From contig JAGNIJ010000022.1 in assembly GCA_018001225.1 (NCBI GenBank), forward strand, positions 1 to 64,000: a stretch of 64,000 bases of DNA, given 5' to 3'. Of the stretch, positions 35,740 to 44,250 are shown piece by piece. The translations under genes were made by a program, and so were the position numbers. How positions within the stretch are numbered: the first letter of the stretch is position 1; the number at the start of each line of letters is the position of its first letter. The DNA comes from Kiritimatiellia bacterium. Lineage in GTDB: Bacteria > Verrucomicrobiota > Kiritimatiellia > CAIQIC01 > JAGNIJ01. The notes below the pieces were generated by a model. The model did not search any database. It was not told where the DNA came from and saw only the letters and a list, made by a program, of their open reading frames with translations.

Positions 35740-36560
35740 GCGACCTCCCGCCGCTCCTTTATGGGTACCTGACGTTCCTCGTGTTTGCCTTCGGCGCGTG
35801 CGTCGGCAGCTTCCTGAACGTCGGCATCTACCGCATCCCGCGGGAGGAATCCGTGATCGCGCCACGCTCGCACTGCCCGCGCTGCGGAAAGATGATCGCG
35901 TGGTACGACAACATCCCGCTCGTCAGCTGGCTGGTCCTGCGCGCGCGCTGCCGGCAGTGCGGGGAAAAGATATCGATCCGCTATTTTCTCGTGGAATTAT
36001 TGACGGCGGTTCTCTTTCTATGGGTGTGGCGGGAATACGGCGTGGATCCGCGCACGCCGGTATACCTGTTGATCATGGCGGGCCTGGTCCTCGGGACGTT
36101 CGTGGACCTGGAGCACCTGATCATCCCGGACCGCGTATCCCTGGGCGGGATCGCGGCGGGACTGATATTGAGTCCGCTCGTGCCCTCGCTGCACGGCGTG
36201 ACCGGCGCGCTGGCCGGGTTCCGGATGGCGCTGATCGGGCTTGCGGCGGGCGCCGGGGTGTTGTGGCTCGTGGGCGTGCTGGGCAAGCTGGCGTTCAAGA
36301 AGGACGCCATGGGGCTGGGCGACGTCAAGCTGCTCGGCGGGCTGGGCGCGCTGCTGGGCTGGCAGGCGGTGGTGTTCATCATCATGGCCTCGTCGCTGGT
36401 CGGCTCGCTCGTGGGCGTGGGCATGATCGTCGGCGGGCACAAGGAGTGGCAGAGCCGCGTGCCGTACGGGCCGTACCTCGCGGTGGCCGCCGGGGTGTGG
36501 ATCCTCTGGGGCTTCCGCTGGTGGGCGGCGTACCTCGCGTGGCTGCGGCCGCCGATGTGA
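35736..36560 (+). CDS. Type IV prepilin peptidase / N-methyltransferase
   Basis: The product has 274 residues. It contains [59 protein letters not shown], the full A24 N-terminal domain with two CxxC zinc pairs. Catalytic aspartates are in [12 protein letters not shown] and [18 protein letters not shown]. Eight membrane segments are expected. It cleaves and N-methylates prepilins and pseudopilins, so the organism should make type IV pili or a type II secretion system, though no such structural genes are in the window. Confidence 0.94.
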   Translation: MSDLPPLLYGYLTFLVFAFGACVGSFLNVGIYRIPREESVIAPRSHCPRCGKMIAWYDNIPLVSWLVLRARCRQCGEKISIRYFLVELLTAVLFLWVWREYGVDPRTPVYLLIMAGLVLGTFVDLEHLIIPDRVSLGGIAAGLILSPLVPSLHGVTGALAGFRMALIGLAAGAGVLWLVGVLGKLAFKKDAMGLGDVKLLGGLGALLGWQAVVFIIMASSLVGSLVGVGMIVGGHKEWQSRVPYGPYLAVAAGVWILWGFRWWAAYLAWLRPPM

Positions 36561-36711
36561 CGGCGCCGGTCGTTTTCGCGGGGCGAGGGCGCCCCGCCTC
36601 CATCGGCGACCGGGTGGATCGTCACTTCGGCAACCGATCAAACATTTCTCTTGTGTTCCAAAAAAGGGACGGCACAATGCGCGCTTCAGCAACGTGGAGG
36701 AAGTAATCGCT

Positions 36712-36936
36712 ATGGCTACCGGTATTGTGAAGTGGTTCAACGAGAAAAAAGGGTACGGGTTCATCATTCCGGATGGAACGAACCAGGACGTGTTTGTCCA
36801 CTACTCCGCCATCATGTCGGAGGGGTTCAAGACATTGAACGAAGGGGACAAGGTTCAGTTCGAGATCTTCCAGGACGCCAAGGGTGCCCGGGCTCGCGAT
36901 GTCACCCTGGTGAGCGCCGCCGTTCCCGCCCCGTAA
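36712..36936 (+). CDS. Cold-shock-domain protein
   Basis: The product has 74 residues from ATG 36712; GTG 36694 would add six residues not seen in the family. RNP1 is KGYGFI and RNP2 is VFVHYSAI, both intact. It binds single-stranded RNA or DNA and melts RNA secondary structure. GGAGG lies 11 bases upstream, a rather long spacer. A hairpin terminator follows. Confidence 0.93.
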   Translation: MATGIVKWFNEKKGYGFIIPDGTNQDVFVHYSAIMSEGFKTLNEGDKVQFEIFQDAKGARARDVTLVSAAVPAP

Positions 36937-36971
36937 GGGCGACCTTTTCGTGCCGCTGTTGTTCCGTCGAC

Positions 36972-37008
36972 GAAACCCCGGAAGCTCCCGGGGTTTCTTC
37001 GGCCTTTA
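36972..37008 (+). terminator. Terminator-like hairpin after the cold-shock gene
   Basis: A perfect 10-bp stem (GAAACCCCGG at 36972-36981, CCGGGGTTTC at 36988-36997) with a 6-base loop lies 35 bases after the stop. The tail TTCGGCCTTT is only weakly T-rich. Confidence 0.65.
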
Positions 37009-37020
37009 CCCGGACGCGAG

Positions 37021-37548
37021 ATGAAACACGCCAACCTGGTCCTCGTCGGGTTCATGGGCACCGGCAAGTCCGTGACGGGTCGCCGACTGGCGGCGCGTCT
37101 CGGGCGCCGGTTCGTGGACATGGACGCCGTGATCGAGGAACGGGCGGGGCGGACGGTCCCCGAGATCTTCGCCCGGGACGGGGAGGCCCGTTTCCGCGAA
37201 TGGGAGCGTGCGCTGGTTGGTGAATTGGCCGCCCGGCAGGACCTGGTGATCGCCGCCGGCGGCGGCGTGGTGCTCCATCCCGAAAACGTGCGCGATTTCG
37301 AGCGGACCGGGTTCGTGGTCTGCTTATCCGCCGCTCCGGAAGCGATCCTGAAGCGGGTGGGGCACCACCGGAACCGACCGCTTCTCGAAGGCGCGGACAA
37401 GGAGCGGCGCGTGAAGGAATTGCTCGAAAAACGGCGTCCCCTGTACGAGGCGATCGCCCTCCAGGTGGATACGACCGGCCTCACGCCCGACGAGGCGGCC
37501 TCGCGGATCCTGGCGCTTTGCGAAGAGAAGCCCGATCCGGCCCCGTAA
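37021..37548 (+). CDS. aroK: Shikimate kinase
   Basis: The product has 175 residues. Walker A GFMGTGKSVTGR, the shikimate-binding VDMDAVIEERAG and FREWE, GGGVVLHPENV, and the lid region HHRNRPLLEG are all in order. It phosphorylates shikimate in the aromatic pathway. It starts 23 bases after the terminator-like hairpin, so its promoter may overlap that hairpin or there is read-through. Confidence 0.95.
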   Translation: MKHANLVLVGFMGTGKSVTGRRLAARLGRRFVDMDAVIEERAGRTVPEIFARDGEARFREWERALVGELAARQDLVIAAGGGVVLHPENVRDFERTGFVVCLSAAPEAILKRVGHHRNRPLLEGADKERRVKELLEKRRPLYEAIALQVDTTGLTPDEAASRILALCEEKPDPAP

Positions 37549-37615
37549 TCTGCTGTTGCGTTTTGGCGGGGCAGAGGGTAAACACGCGGGGTTTTCCAAC
37601 GGAGAGGACACGGCC

Positions 37616-38410
37616 ATGGCGGAAGAAAAAGCAGCAGTGGAACCCGGCGCGGAAGCGCCCGCCCCTCAAACGGAAGCCGACCGGCTTCGTTCGCTGTGGA
37701 AAGAGTACGGGCAGCCGGCCCTGATCGGCCTGGCGCTCGCGGCGGCCTTCCTCCTGGGGTTCGGGGCGTACCGCGCCTACCGCCAGAACAACGTGCTCAA
37801 GGCGGCGCAACTGCTGGCCCGCGCAGGCTCGGTCGAGCAGCTTCAGCAGGTGGTCAGCCAGTATCCCTCGACGCCGTCCGCGCCGCTGGCGATGCTGACG
37901 CTGGCCGCGCGCCAGTTCGACGGGGGGCAGATTGAACTGGCCCAGTACAGCTACGCGCAATTCGAGCAGAAATTTCCCAAGCATCCGATGAAGACGGCGG
38001 CCGAACTGGGCCGGGCCCAATGCCTGGAGGCGATGGGCAGCCTGGAGCAGGCGGAACAGGCGTACGACGCTTTTGTGGCGGCCCACCCGGACGACTACCT
38101 GGCGCCGCTGGCGAAGCTCGGCAAGGCCCGCGCGCTGGCCCAGGGGAACCGCCTGGAGGACGCCCGGGCCGCGTACGAGGATTTCATTGCGGCCCATCCC
38201 GAGAGCGGCTGGCTCCCGATGGCGGAGAACGCCCTGGAGCAGGTCAATCGGCAGATCCGGGCGGGCCCGGCCGCGGCCCCGGCGGCGGCGCCGGCCGTGA
38301 CGATTCCCGACCTGTCCACGGCGGTGACCATCCCCGCTGCGCCTGAAGGCGCGACGCCCGCGCCGGCCGTCACGATTCCGGAGACGCCGGCTCCCGCCCC
38401 AGCTCCTTGA
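37616..38410 (+). CDS. Membrane-anchored TPR protein (YfgM/Tol-Pal-like)
   Basis: The product has 264 residues from ATG 37616; an open upstream extension lacks a convincing start. A single membrane helix (about residues 33-53, LIGLALAAAFLLGFGAYRAY) follows a cytoplasmic N-terminus. TPR-like units fill about residues 60-205 (for example AELGRAQCLEAMGSLEQAEQAYDAFVAAHPDDYLAPLAKLGKA). The tail is Pro/Ala with repeated VTIP motifs. It resembles YfgM-type periplasmic chaperone adaptors. Its 3' end overlaps the convergent CpXC gene by 41 bp. Confidence 0.75.
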   Translation: MAEEKAAVEPGAEAPAPQTEADRLRSLWKEYGQPALIGLALAAAFLLGFGAYRAYRQNNVLKAAQLLARAGSVEQLQQVVSQYPSTPSAPLAMLTLAARQFDGGQIELAQYSYAQFEQKFPKHPMKTAAELGRAQCLEAMGSLEQAEQAYDAFVAAHPDDYLAPLAKLGKARALAQGNRLEDARAAYEDFIAAHPESGWLPMAENALEQVNRQIRAGPAAAPAAAPAVTIPDLSTAVTIPAAPEGATPAPAVTIPETPAPAPAP

Positions 38411-39077
38411 GCAGCAGCGCCCGCGCGCTGATGCGCGGCCCCGGGAACAGCTCCAGCAGGCGCGGGGTCTGCTCGTCGTGGTCGAACATCTCCGCCATCG
38501 TGGCATACACGCTCCGGTCGTACTTCAGCATGGCCTCCAGCTTGCGCGTGGCCACGTCCTGCACCACGAAGCAGAGGGTTTCCTCGTTGGAATCCTCGGC
38601 GCTGAAGAGCAGGGCCTTTTTTGCGGGATCCAGGCGCTCGGCGTTGCGCGTGTAAAGGAGGTGTTTCAGGTACTCGATGATCCGTTCGTTGAGGCCGGCC
38701 TCCAGCAGGAAAATGCGCTCCACCAGCTCGACGCGGTTGAACACCAGGCCGATGCCCGGGGGCCGGATGTCGGCGGGGAGAAGGCCCTCTAGCCGGACCA
38801 GCAGCTCGGCGAACTGCCGCTCGCCGGCGGACAGGTCTTCGTCGGCCAGCGGGATGAGGTAGATCATGATGCGGCGCGCCGGGTCGTGGTACAGCAGGGG
38901 CTTGTCCACGCGGAAGGAAAGCCCGCATTCGCCGCAGCGCACCACGTTGATGGCGTTGGCCATCAGCTTTTGCCGCAGGTCCGGGTCGGTCTTGACGTTG
39001 ACGGACTCGTAGAGCGCCGCCGCCTGCTCGTGCCGGCAGCGGGGACAGCGGATGGGATATGTCTTGGCCTCGGACAT
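38370..39077 (-). CDS. CpXC-domain protein
   Basis: The product has 235 residues from ATG 39077. The N-terminus has the CpXC zinc-binding pattern: IRCPRCRHEQ near residue 10 and VVRCGECGLSFRVDKPLLYHD near residue 46. The remainder is an alpha/beta region of unknown role. CpXC proteins are common in anaerobes and their function has not been established to my knowledge. A longer open frame upstream overlaps the next gene in antisense and is not supported. Confidence 0.75.
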   Translation of the reverse strand: MSEAKTYPIRCPRCRHEQAAALYESVNVKTDPDLRQKLMANAINVVRCGECGLSFRVDKPLLYHDPARRIMIYLIPLADEDLSAGERQFAELLVRLEGLLPADIRPPGIGLVFNRVELVERIFLLEAGLNERIIEYLKHLLYTRNAERLDPAKKALLFSAEDSNEETLCFVVQDVATRKLEAMLKYDRSVYATMAEMFDHDEQTPRLLELFPGPRISARALLLKELGREPASPES

Positions 39078-39236
39078 TTCAGGTTCAGGCGGTGGAGGGT
39101 ACCCGGCGGCCTGCGGCGCGTCAACCCGCCCGCCCGGAAACTCCCCTCTTGAAACGTTTTGGGCGGCCGTGCTACCGTCCGTCCGCCATGTGTTGCCCGC
39201 CGGATTCACGGCGGGGCCGGGCGAACAGGAGTCCGT

Positions 39237-39884
39237 ATGAGTTTGTTGGATGGTTTGAAGCGTTTGTTCGGAGCGAAAAGCGGCGCGGGACGGGTCTATA
39301 TCCTGGATGCCGGGTCGCTGCACGGTTCGGCGCGTCCCGGGGATCGGTTGAGCCCGCGCGACCAAGTGCAGGTCCTGCAGCAGCTCTCGCGCTTCGTGGA
39401 GCGGGAGAAGATTCAGGCCCAGGCCGTTTTCGAGGGCCGGCCCCTGCGCGAGGTCGCCGAGGGGGAGAACTTTGGCCCTGTCCAGGTCTTCTTCGTGGAA
39501 AACGGCGCCGCGCTGCCCGACCGGATACTCGACCTTTTCCGGCGCGCGGGCGCCGGGCGGTCGGTTGTGGTCTCCGCCCATCCCGAGGTGGAGAAGCGGG
39601 TTTCCGAACAGGGCGGCTCCCTGATCCGGCCCGGAACCTTCCGCCGGGCGTTCGATAACGGCGGGGGCGGCGGTCGTCCGGAGGGCGGCGGCGGGGGCGG
39701 TGACCACCGCATGAATTCCCGGCGTCGTCGCCGTCCGCGCGGCGGCGGGGGTGGCGGGGGCGGTCGCGGACGCCCGGAAGGCGGCGGGAACGGCGGCGGA
39801 GAGGCGGCCCCTCCGGCCCAGTCCGGCGGCGCGCCGGCCCAGCCCAAGGATTCCGTGCGGGACCTGATCGACCTCGTCGAGTAG
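39237..39884 (+). CDS. NYN/PIN-like (YacP-type) protein with Gly/Arg-rich tail
   Basis: The product has 215 residues from ATG 39237, with AGGAG 5 bases upstream. Residues 18-140 match the YacP/NYN layout: VYILDAGSLHG (for the usual DGYN), AVFEGRPLRE, a strand VQVFFVENGAALPDRILDLF, and VVVSAHPEVEKRVSEQGGSLIRPGTF. The acidic residues are partly kept, partly changed. The tail (residues 142-205) is made of Gly runs, Arg runs and RGRPEGGG units, as in RNA-binding RGG regions. It is probably an RNA-processing enzyme or RNA-binding protein; activity is inferred. Confidence 0.6.
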   Translation: MSLLDGLKRLFGAKSGAGRVYILDAGSLHGSARPGDRLSPRDQVQVLQQLSRFVEREKIQAQAVFEGRPLREVAEGENFGPVQVFFVENGAALPDRILDLFRRAGAGRSVVVSAHPEVEKRVSEQGGSLIRPGTFRRAFDNGGGGGRPEGGGGGGDHRMNSRRRRRPRGGGGGGGGRGRPEGGGNGGGEAAPPAQSGGAPAQPKDSVRDLIDLVE

Positions 39885-39886
39885 CT

Positions 39887-40438
39887 TCAGGCGGGCGTGT
39901 CGAGGAACGTCACCCGGGCAATGTACGGCAGTTCCCGGTAGTGCCCGTCGTAGTCGAGCCCGTAGCCGACCACGAAGTGGTTCTCCACCACGAACCCCAC
40001 GTGGTCGGCCTCGCAGGGCACGATCCGGCGCGAGGGCTTGTCCAGCAGCGTGCACGTCCGCACGACGGCCGCGCCCTTCTCCCCGATCCATTGCCGGGCG
40101 AAGGAAAGCGTGCGCCCGGTGTCCAGGATGTCGTCCACCAGCAGCACGTGCGCGCCGCGCACGTCGAGCGTGATGTCCTTGGTCACCCGGACCCGCCCCG
40201 AGGACTCCGTGCCCGAGCCGTAGCTTTCGAGCGTGATGAAATCGATGCGCGGGTGGATGTCGTGCCGGTAGAGGAGCCGCACGAGATCGGCCAGGAACAT
40301 AAAGCTGCCGCGGAGGATGCCGATCATCACGAAGTTCTCCGCCCGGCAGTCGCCCGCCAGCGTGTCCACGAGCGCGTCCAGCCGGCGGGCGATCGTTTCC
40401 GCGGTGAACAGGATCTCGTGAATGTGATGGGGTCGCAT
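39887..40438 (-). CDS. hpt: Hypoxanthine phosphoribosyltransferase
   Basis: The product has 183 residues from ATG 40438; TTG 40453 is an unlikely alternative. The PRPP loop is VLLVDDILDTGRTLS, preceded by GILRGSFMFLADLVR and DFITLESYGSGTESSGRV, and followed by the purine-binding VGFVVENHFVVGYGLDYDGHYRELPYI. It salvages hypoxanthine and guanine to nucleotides. It ends 2 bp from the convergent NYN-like gene. Confidence 0.94.
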   Translation of the reverse strand: MRPHHIHEILFTAETIARRLDALVDTLAGDCRAENFVMIGILRGSFMFLADLVRLLYRHDIHPRIDFITLESYGSGTESSGRVRVTKDITLDVRGAHVLLVDDILDTGRTLSFARQWIGEKGAAVVRTCTLLDKPSRRIVPCEADHVGFVVENHFVVGYGLDYDGHYRELPYIARVTFLDTPA

Positions 40439-40470
40439 GACCGGGTCCGGCAAGGCGATGCCCGCGACGG

Positions 40471-40905
40471 CTATTTCCCCGTCGATTCCTGGGCCTTGGC
40501 GTTCAGCAGGTCGGCTCGAACCTCGTCCGCCGTCTTGTGGCGCTCCACGTTGCGCACGCAGTCCAGGATGGCGCTGCTGGACGCGGGTTTCACGAGGTAG
40601 GCCTTCGCGCCCAGGGACATGATCTCGTTGATCACGCCTTCATCATCCTGGACGGACATCACGACCACGTGAAGCCCCGGGAACTTCCGGTGGATGATGC
40701 CGAGGACCGTGGCCCCGTCCATGTCCGGCATGATCAGGTCGAGGAAGACGATGTCGTAGCGGTTCTGACCGAGCTTCTCGATGCCCTCGTGGCCGTTGCG
40801 CGCCGTGTCGCAGGCGATGCCCTCGGCGAAAAAAAGGGTCTTGAACAGCGTGAGGACCTCGCTGTTGTCGTCGATAATGAGTGCCGATACTTTTTTCATG
40901 TCCAT
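40471..40905 (-). CDS. Single-domain response regulator (CheY-like)
   Basis: The product has 144 residues from ATG 40905; ATG 40899 is equally possible. It is a receiver only: ALIIDDNSEVLTLFKTLF, phospho-acceptor Asp in DIVFLDLIMPDMDG, VVMSVQDDEG and AYLVKPAS with the conserved Lys. There is no output domain, so it acts through protein contacts or phosphotransfer. The partner kinase is not adjacent. It lies upstream of hpt with a 32-bp gap. Confidence 0.9.
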   Translation of the reverse strand: MDMKKVSALIIDDNSEVLTLFKTLFFAEGIACDTARNGHEGIEKLGQNRYDIVFLDLIMPDMDGATVLGIIHRKFPGLHVVVMSVQDDEGVINEIMSLGAKAYLVKPASSSAILDCVRNVERHKTADEVRADLLNAKAQESTGK

Positions 40906-41075
40906 CTTTAACAAAACCGCCGATCCGCCAAGGCCAGCCAAGCCAGTCTTCCTACAGGCCGCGCCACGGCAACGCAATGATAAAACACCGCCTTCCTGTT
41001 TTCCTACAAAAAACGAACAGGCTCGATGCGGCCCGGCGTTTTTTTCTTGTATCCGGCGCCCGGAACGCTAGACAT

Positions 41076-41381
41076 ATGGGCCCGATGAGCCAGCCCCCAA
41101 AAACCGGCCCGGCCGCGTGCGGCGGACACTGCGACCAGTGCGCCGCGGCCCCCTTTGCCGGGGCCGCCGACGAGCCGGACGCCCTCTCCGGAGGACGCAT
41201 GGTGCTGGCCTCCTCCTTCGTTTTTCTCCTGCCCCTGGCCACGGCCATAGCCGGGGCCGCCTGGATTCGAAACGATCCGGCTCGCCAGCTAACCGCGGCG
41301 CTGGCCGGCTTCGCCGGGGGCGTGGTCGCGGCCGCCCTCCTCACCCGGCTCCTTCGCCGGCCGCGCAAGGCGGGTTCATGA
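41076..41381 (+). CDS. Small Cys-rich two-helix membrane protein at head of the rnf operon
   Basis: The product has 101 residues from ATG 41076 (or 41085). The N-terminus carries CGGHCDQCA (C-x3-C-x2-C at about residues 12-19). Two hydrophobic helices follow (about residues 40-58 and 66-82) and a basic tail. The layout recalls RseC-type proteins that precede rnf genes in other bacteria, though the sequence is too short to assign with certainty. Its stop overlaps the rnfC start by 4 bp, so it is part of the operon. The cysteines could bind an Fe-S cluster or metal. Confidence 0.65.
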   Translation: MGPMSQPPKTGPAACGGHCDQCAAAPFAGAADEPDALSGGRMVLASSFVFLLPLATAIAGAAWIRNDPARQLTAALAGFAGGVVAAALLTRLLRRPRKAGS

Positions 41382-42733
41382 TCGCGACCCCTTCCAGCGC
41401 GCAGGGGCCGGGAACGTTCGCCCGCGGCATCCATCCCCCTGAACGCAAAGGCTTTGCGGCGGAAGCGGCCATCGAGGTGATGCCGAATCCCGCCCAGGTG
41501 GCCATCCCCCTGCTCCAGCATACGGGCGCGCCCTGCGAGCCGCTGGTGAAGGTCAAGGACGAGGTCGCGCTGGGCCAGAAAATCGGCGAGGGCAAGGGCT
41601 TTATCACCGCGCCGGTCCACGCGTCCGTCACCGGCGCCGTGGGCATGCCTTCGGTCACTACGTTGCCGAACGGGAGGCACGTGAAGACGATCCCGATCAA
41701 GACGGGCCCAGTCCAGCTTTCCGCGGACGAATTGAAAGCCTCGCTGCTCGGCGGCGACTGGCCGGTCTCGGGCCTGGACGCGCAGGCGCCGGAGCAGATC
41801 GCGCAGACGGCCCGGGAGGCCGGCCTCGTGGGCCTCGGCGGCGCGGCCTTCCCGACGCACGTCAAACTGACGCGCAACGAGAAGCGGCCCGTGGACACGC
41901 TGCTGCTCAACGGCTGCGAGTGCGAGCCCTACCTGACCGCGGACTACCGCCTGATGATCGAGTTCCCGCGCCCCATCGTCACCGGCGCGCTGCTGGCGGC
42001 CCGCGCGACGGGCGCGCGGCAGATCGTCATCGCCGTCGAGGACAACAAGCCGGCCGCCATCGCGGCCCTGCGCCAGGCCGCCGAGGGCACGGGCGTCGAG
42101 GTCCGCGTGATGGAGACGCGCTACCCCATGGGCGGCGAGCGGCAGGTGATCCCGGCCGCGCTGGGCCGCGAGGTGCCGACCGGCGGCCTGCCTCTGGACG
42201 TCGGCGTCGTGGTCATGAACGTCGGGACCTCCGCCGCGCTCGCCGCGGCCGTGCTGCGCGGGAAAGCGCTGACGCACCGCGTGGTCAGCGTCACCGGCGC
42301 GGGCATCGCGCAGCCGAAGAACGTCCTGGCGCCCATCGGCGCCAGCTACAAGGACCTGATCGATTTCTGCGGCGGGCTCAAGCCGGACGCGGCGCGCGTC
42401 ATCGCGGGCGGCCCGATGATGGGCTTCGCGCTGAACGACCTGAACATCACCGTCACCAAGGGCACCAGCGGCATCACGGTCCTGACCCACGCCGACCTGA
42501 AAGCCGTCGAGGAAACGGCGTGCGTCCGCTGCGGGCGTTGCGTGGATGTCTGCCCGCTGAACCTGGTTCCCACGCGCCTGGCCCTCGCCTCGCGCTACCA
42601 GGACTGGGACATGGCCCGGCGCTACCACCTCATGGCCTGCTGCGAGTGCGGCTGCTGCGCTTATGTTTGCCCGGCGGCGATACCGCTGGTCCAATTGATG
42701 CGCATGGGGAAAGCCCAATTGCCCAAAGAATAA
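41378..42733 (+). CDS. rnfC: Rnf complex subunit C
   Basis: The product has 451 residues. It has RnfC features in order: GIHPPERKGF near the start, the Gly-rich flavin and NADH region GLVGLGGAAFPTHVKL with NGCECEPYLTADYRLM, and two C-terminal 4Fe-4S motifs, CVRCGRCVDVCP and CCECGCCAYVCP. RnfC is the peripheral subunit that takes electrons to or from NAD. It is translationally coupled to the upstream small membrane protein. In this genome the next rnf gene is separated by an inserted element. Confidence 0.96.
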   Translation: MIATPSSAQGPGTFARGIHPPERKGFAAEAAIEVMPNPAQVAIPLLQHTGAPCEPLVKVKDEVALGQKIGEGKGFITAPVHASVTGAVGMPSVTTLPNGRHVKTIPIKTGPVQLSADELKASLLGGDWPVSGLDAQAPEQIAQTAREAGLVGLGGAAFPTHVKLTRNEKRPVDTLLLNGCECEPYLTADYRLMIEFPRPIVTGALLAARATGARQIVIAVEDNKPAAIAALRQAAEGTGVEVRVMETRYPMGGERQVIPAALGREVPTGGLPLDVGVVVMNVGTSAALAAAVLRGKALTHRVVSVTGAGIAQPKNVLAPIGASYKDLIDFCGGLKPDAARVIAGGPMMGFALNDLNITVTKGTSGITVLTHADLKAVEETACVRCGRCVDVCPLNLVPTRLALASRYQDWDMARRYHLMACCECGCCAYVCPAAIPLVQLMRMGKAQLPKE

Positions 42734-43233
42734 ATTCGAATATCGAATGTCGAAATTCGAAACAATATCGAAAGCGGAAAATTCAAAAGGCGGAAATGAC
42801 TCAAGGGAGTAATAAGCCTTACGATCTGGAAGCGAGGACCGAAGCGTTTGCCAAGGCTGTAAGATTATTCGTGAAGAGGCTCCCGGATATCCCGGTCAAC
42901 TGGGAGGATATTAAGCAGGTATTGCGTTCATCCGGTTCGGTGGGGGCGAACTACATCGAAGCCAACGAGGCCCTGGGGAAGAAGGATTTCCTGATGAGGA
43001 TCAGGATATGCCGGAAAGAGGCCAAAGAAAGTGGATACTGGCTGCGGTTGCTGGATGCGGGCGGAGACGCGGCTCTGGAGCAAGAACAGCCGACGCTTGT
43101 GAATGAATCCGTGGAATTGATGAGGATTTTCGGAGCGATCCTCCGCAAGAGCGAAGATAAATAGAGTTTTGACCATTGCTTTTTTCGGCGTTTTGAATTT
43201 GTTTCGGATTTCGATATTCGGATTTCGGATTTA
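42731..43233 (+). mobile_element. Four-helix-bundle (IVP-like) element inserted in the rnf operon
   Basis: About 500 bp of markedly AT-rich DNA sits exactly between the rnfC stop and the rnfD start. It is bounded by imperfect terminal inverted repeats of about 50 bp: TAAATTCGAATATCGAATGT at the left and, read on the other strand, TAAATCCGAAATCCGAATAT at the right, both continuing with CGAAA, CGAAACAA and ATTCAAAA motifs. The single gene inside encodes a four-helix-bundle protein. Composition and ends differ from all neighbours. Confidence 0.75.
42796..43164 (+). CDS. Four-helix-bundle protein (23S rRNA IVP family)
   Basis: The product has 122 residues from ATG 42796. YDLEARTEAFAKAVRLFVKRLP, the conserved RSSGSVGANYIEANEALGKKDFLMRIRICRKEAKESGYWLRLL core and a C-terminal helix (NESVELMRIFGAILRK) identify the family first seen in intervening sequences of 23S rRNA genes. 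Free-standing copies in AT-rich cassettes are frequent in anaerobic bacteria. Structures are pentameric helical bundles; biochemical function is unknown. Codon use is more AT-rich than in the rnf genes on both sides. Confidence 0.9.
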   Translation: MTQGSNKPYDLEARTEAFAKAVRLFVKRLPDIPVNWEDIKQVLRSSGSVGANYIEANEALGKKDFLMRIRICRKEAKESGYWLRLLDAGGDAALEQEQPTLVNESVELMRIFGAILRKSEDK

Positions 43234-43236
43234 ATC

Positions 43237-44244
43237 ATGGCCAGCGAGACACAGACCGCCGAACCCTCCGCCGCGGTGGCCGCTCCCGCGATTCACATCG
43301 CGCCGGCCCCGCACCTGTTCGGCGGGGCGCTGACGACGCGGGGCATGATGTTCGACGTGCTGCTGGCGCTCCTGCCGGTCCTCGTCGCCGCGCTCTGGCA
43401 GTTCCGGCTCTACGCGGTGTTCCAGTTGGTCATCTGCATGGTCAGCGCGGTCGCCGCCGAGGCGCTCTTCACCGCCATGCGGAAGAAGCCCATCCTGGTC
43501 CGCGATGGTTCGGCGCTGGTCACCGGCGCGATCCTGGCGTTCTCGCTCCCGGCGAAGGCTCCCTGGTACGCGGGCGCGGTAGGCTCGTTCGTCGCGATCG
43601 GCCTGGGCAAAGTGATCTTCGGCGGCGTCGGCCAGAACATCTTCAACCCGGCGATGCTCGGGCGCGCGTTCGCGATGATCGCCTTCCCGGCCGCGCTGGG
43701 CGCCTCGGCGTACGTGGCGCCGGACGCCGCGATCGACGGCCTGACGCACGCGACGCCGCTGACCGCGTTGAAGATGCTGGGCCAGGGCACCGGCCTGCTG
43801 CCCCTTTTCCTCGGCACGACCAACGGCTCGATCGGCGAGACCAGCGCCCTCGCCTGCCTGCTCGGCGGCGCCTACCTGTGCCTGCGGCGGACGGCCTCGT
43901 GGGAAATCCCCGCCGGCGTCATTCTTTCCTCGGCGGCCATCGGCCTGCTGGTCCAGCTCTTCAGCCCGGTGGCCGGGTGGACCGTGCTCCACGAACTGTG
44001 CGGCGGCGCGCTGCTGTTCGGCGCGTTCTACATCGCGACGGACCCCGTCTCCAGCCCGCTCGCGCCGCGCGGGAAGTTCGTCTTCGGGTTGGGCGTCGGC
44101 GCCCTGGTGATGCTGATCCGCAAGTTGAGCGGCTATCCCGAGGGCGTGATGTTCTCGGTGCTGATCATGAACGCGCTGGTCCCTCTGATCAACCGGGCGA
44201 CGATCCCGGTGCCGGTCGGGGGACCGGTTCCGGTGAAGAAGTAA
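43237..44244 (+). CDS. rnfD: Rnf complex subunit D
   Basis: The product has 335 residues with about nine membrane segments. Hallmarks are ALTTRGMMFDVLLALLP, LVRDGSALVTGAILAFSLP, GGVGQNIFNPAMLGRAF and FYIATDPVSSPLAPRGKFVFG. The covalent FMN site, normally DxxTGATP, reads DGLTHATPL with His 171 in the usual Gly position and Thr 173 as flavinylation residue. RnfD is an ion-translocating core subunit. No clear ribosome binding site lies in the inserted DNA upstream of ATG 43237. Confidence 0.95.
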   Translation: MASETQTAEPSAAVAAPAIHIAPAPHLFGGALTTRGMMFDVLLALLPVLVAALWQFRLYAVFQLVICMVSAVAAEALFTAMRKKPILVRDGSALVTGAILAFSLPAKAPWYAGAVGSFVAIGLGKVIFGGVGQNIFNPAMLGRAFAMIAFPAALGASAYVAPDAAIDGLTHATPLTALKMLGQGTGLLPLFLGTTNGSIGETSALACLLGGAYLCLRRTASWEIPAGVILSSAAIGLLVQLFSPVAGWTVLHELCGGALLFGAFYIATDPVSSPLAPRGKFVFGLGVGALVMLIRKLSGYPEGVMFSVLIMNALVPLINRATIPVPVGGPVPVKK

Positions 44245-44250
44245 ATCCGA

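Noticed and set aside
42731..43233. Insertion sequence with transposase
   Set aside because: The only gene is a 122-residue four-helix-bundle protein; no transposase motif is present.
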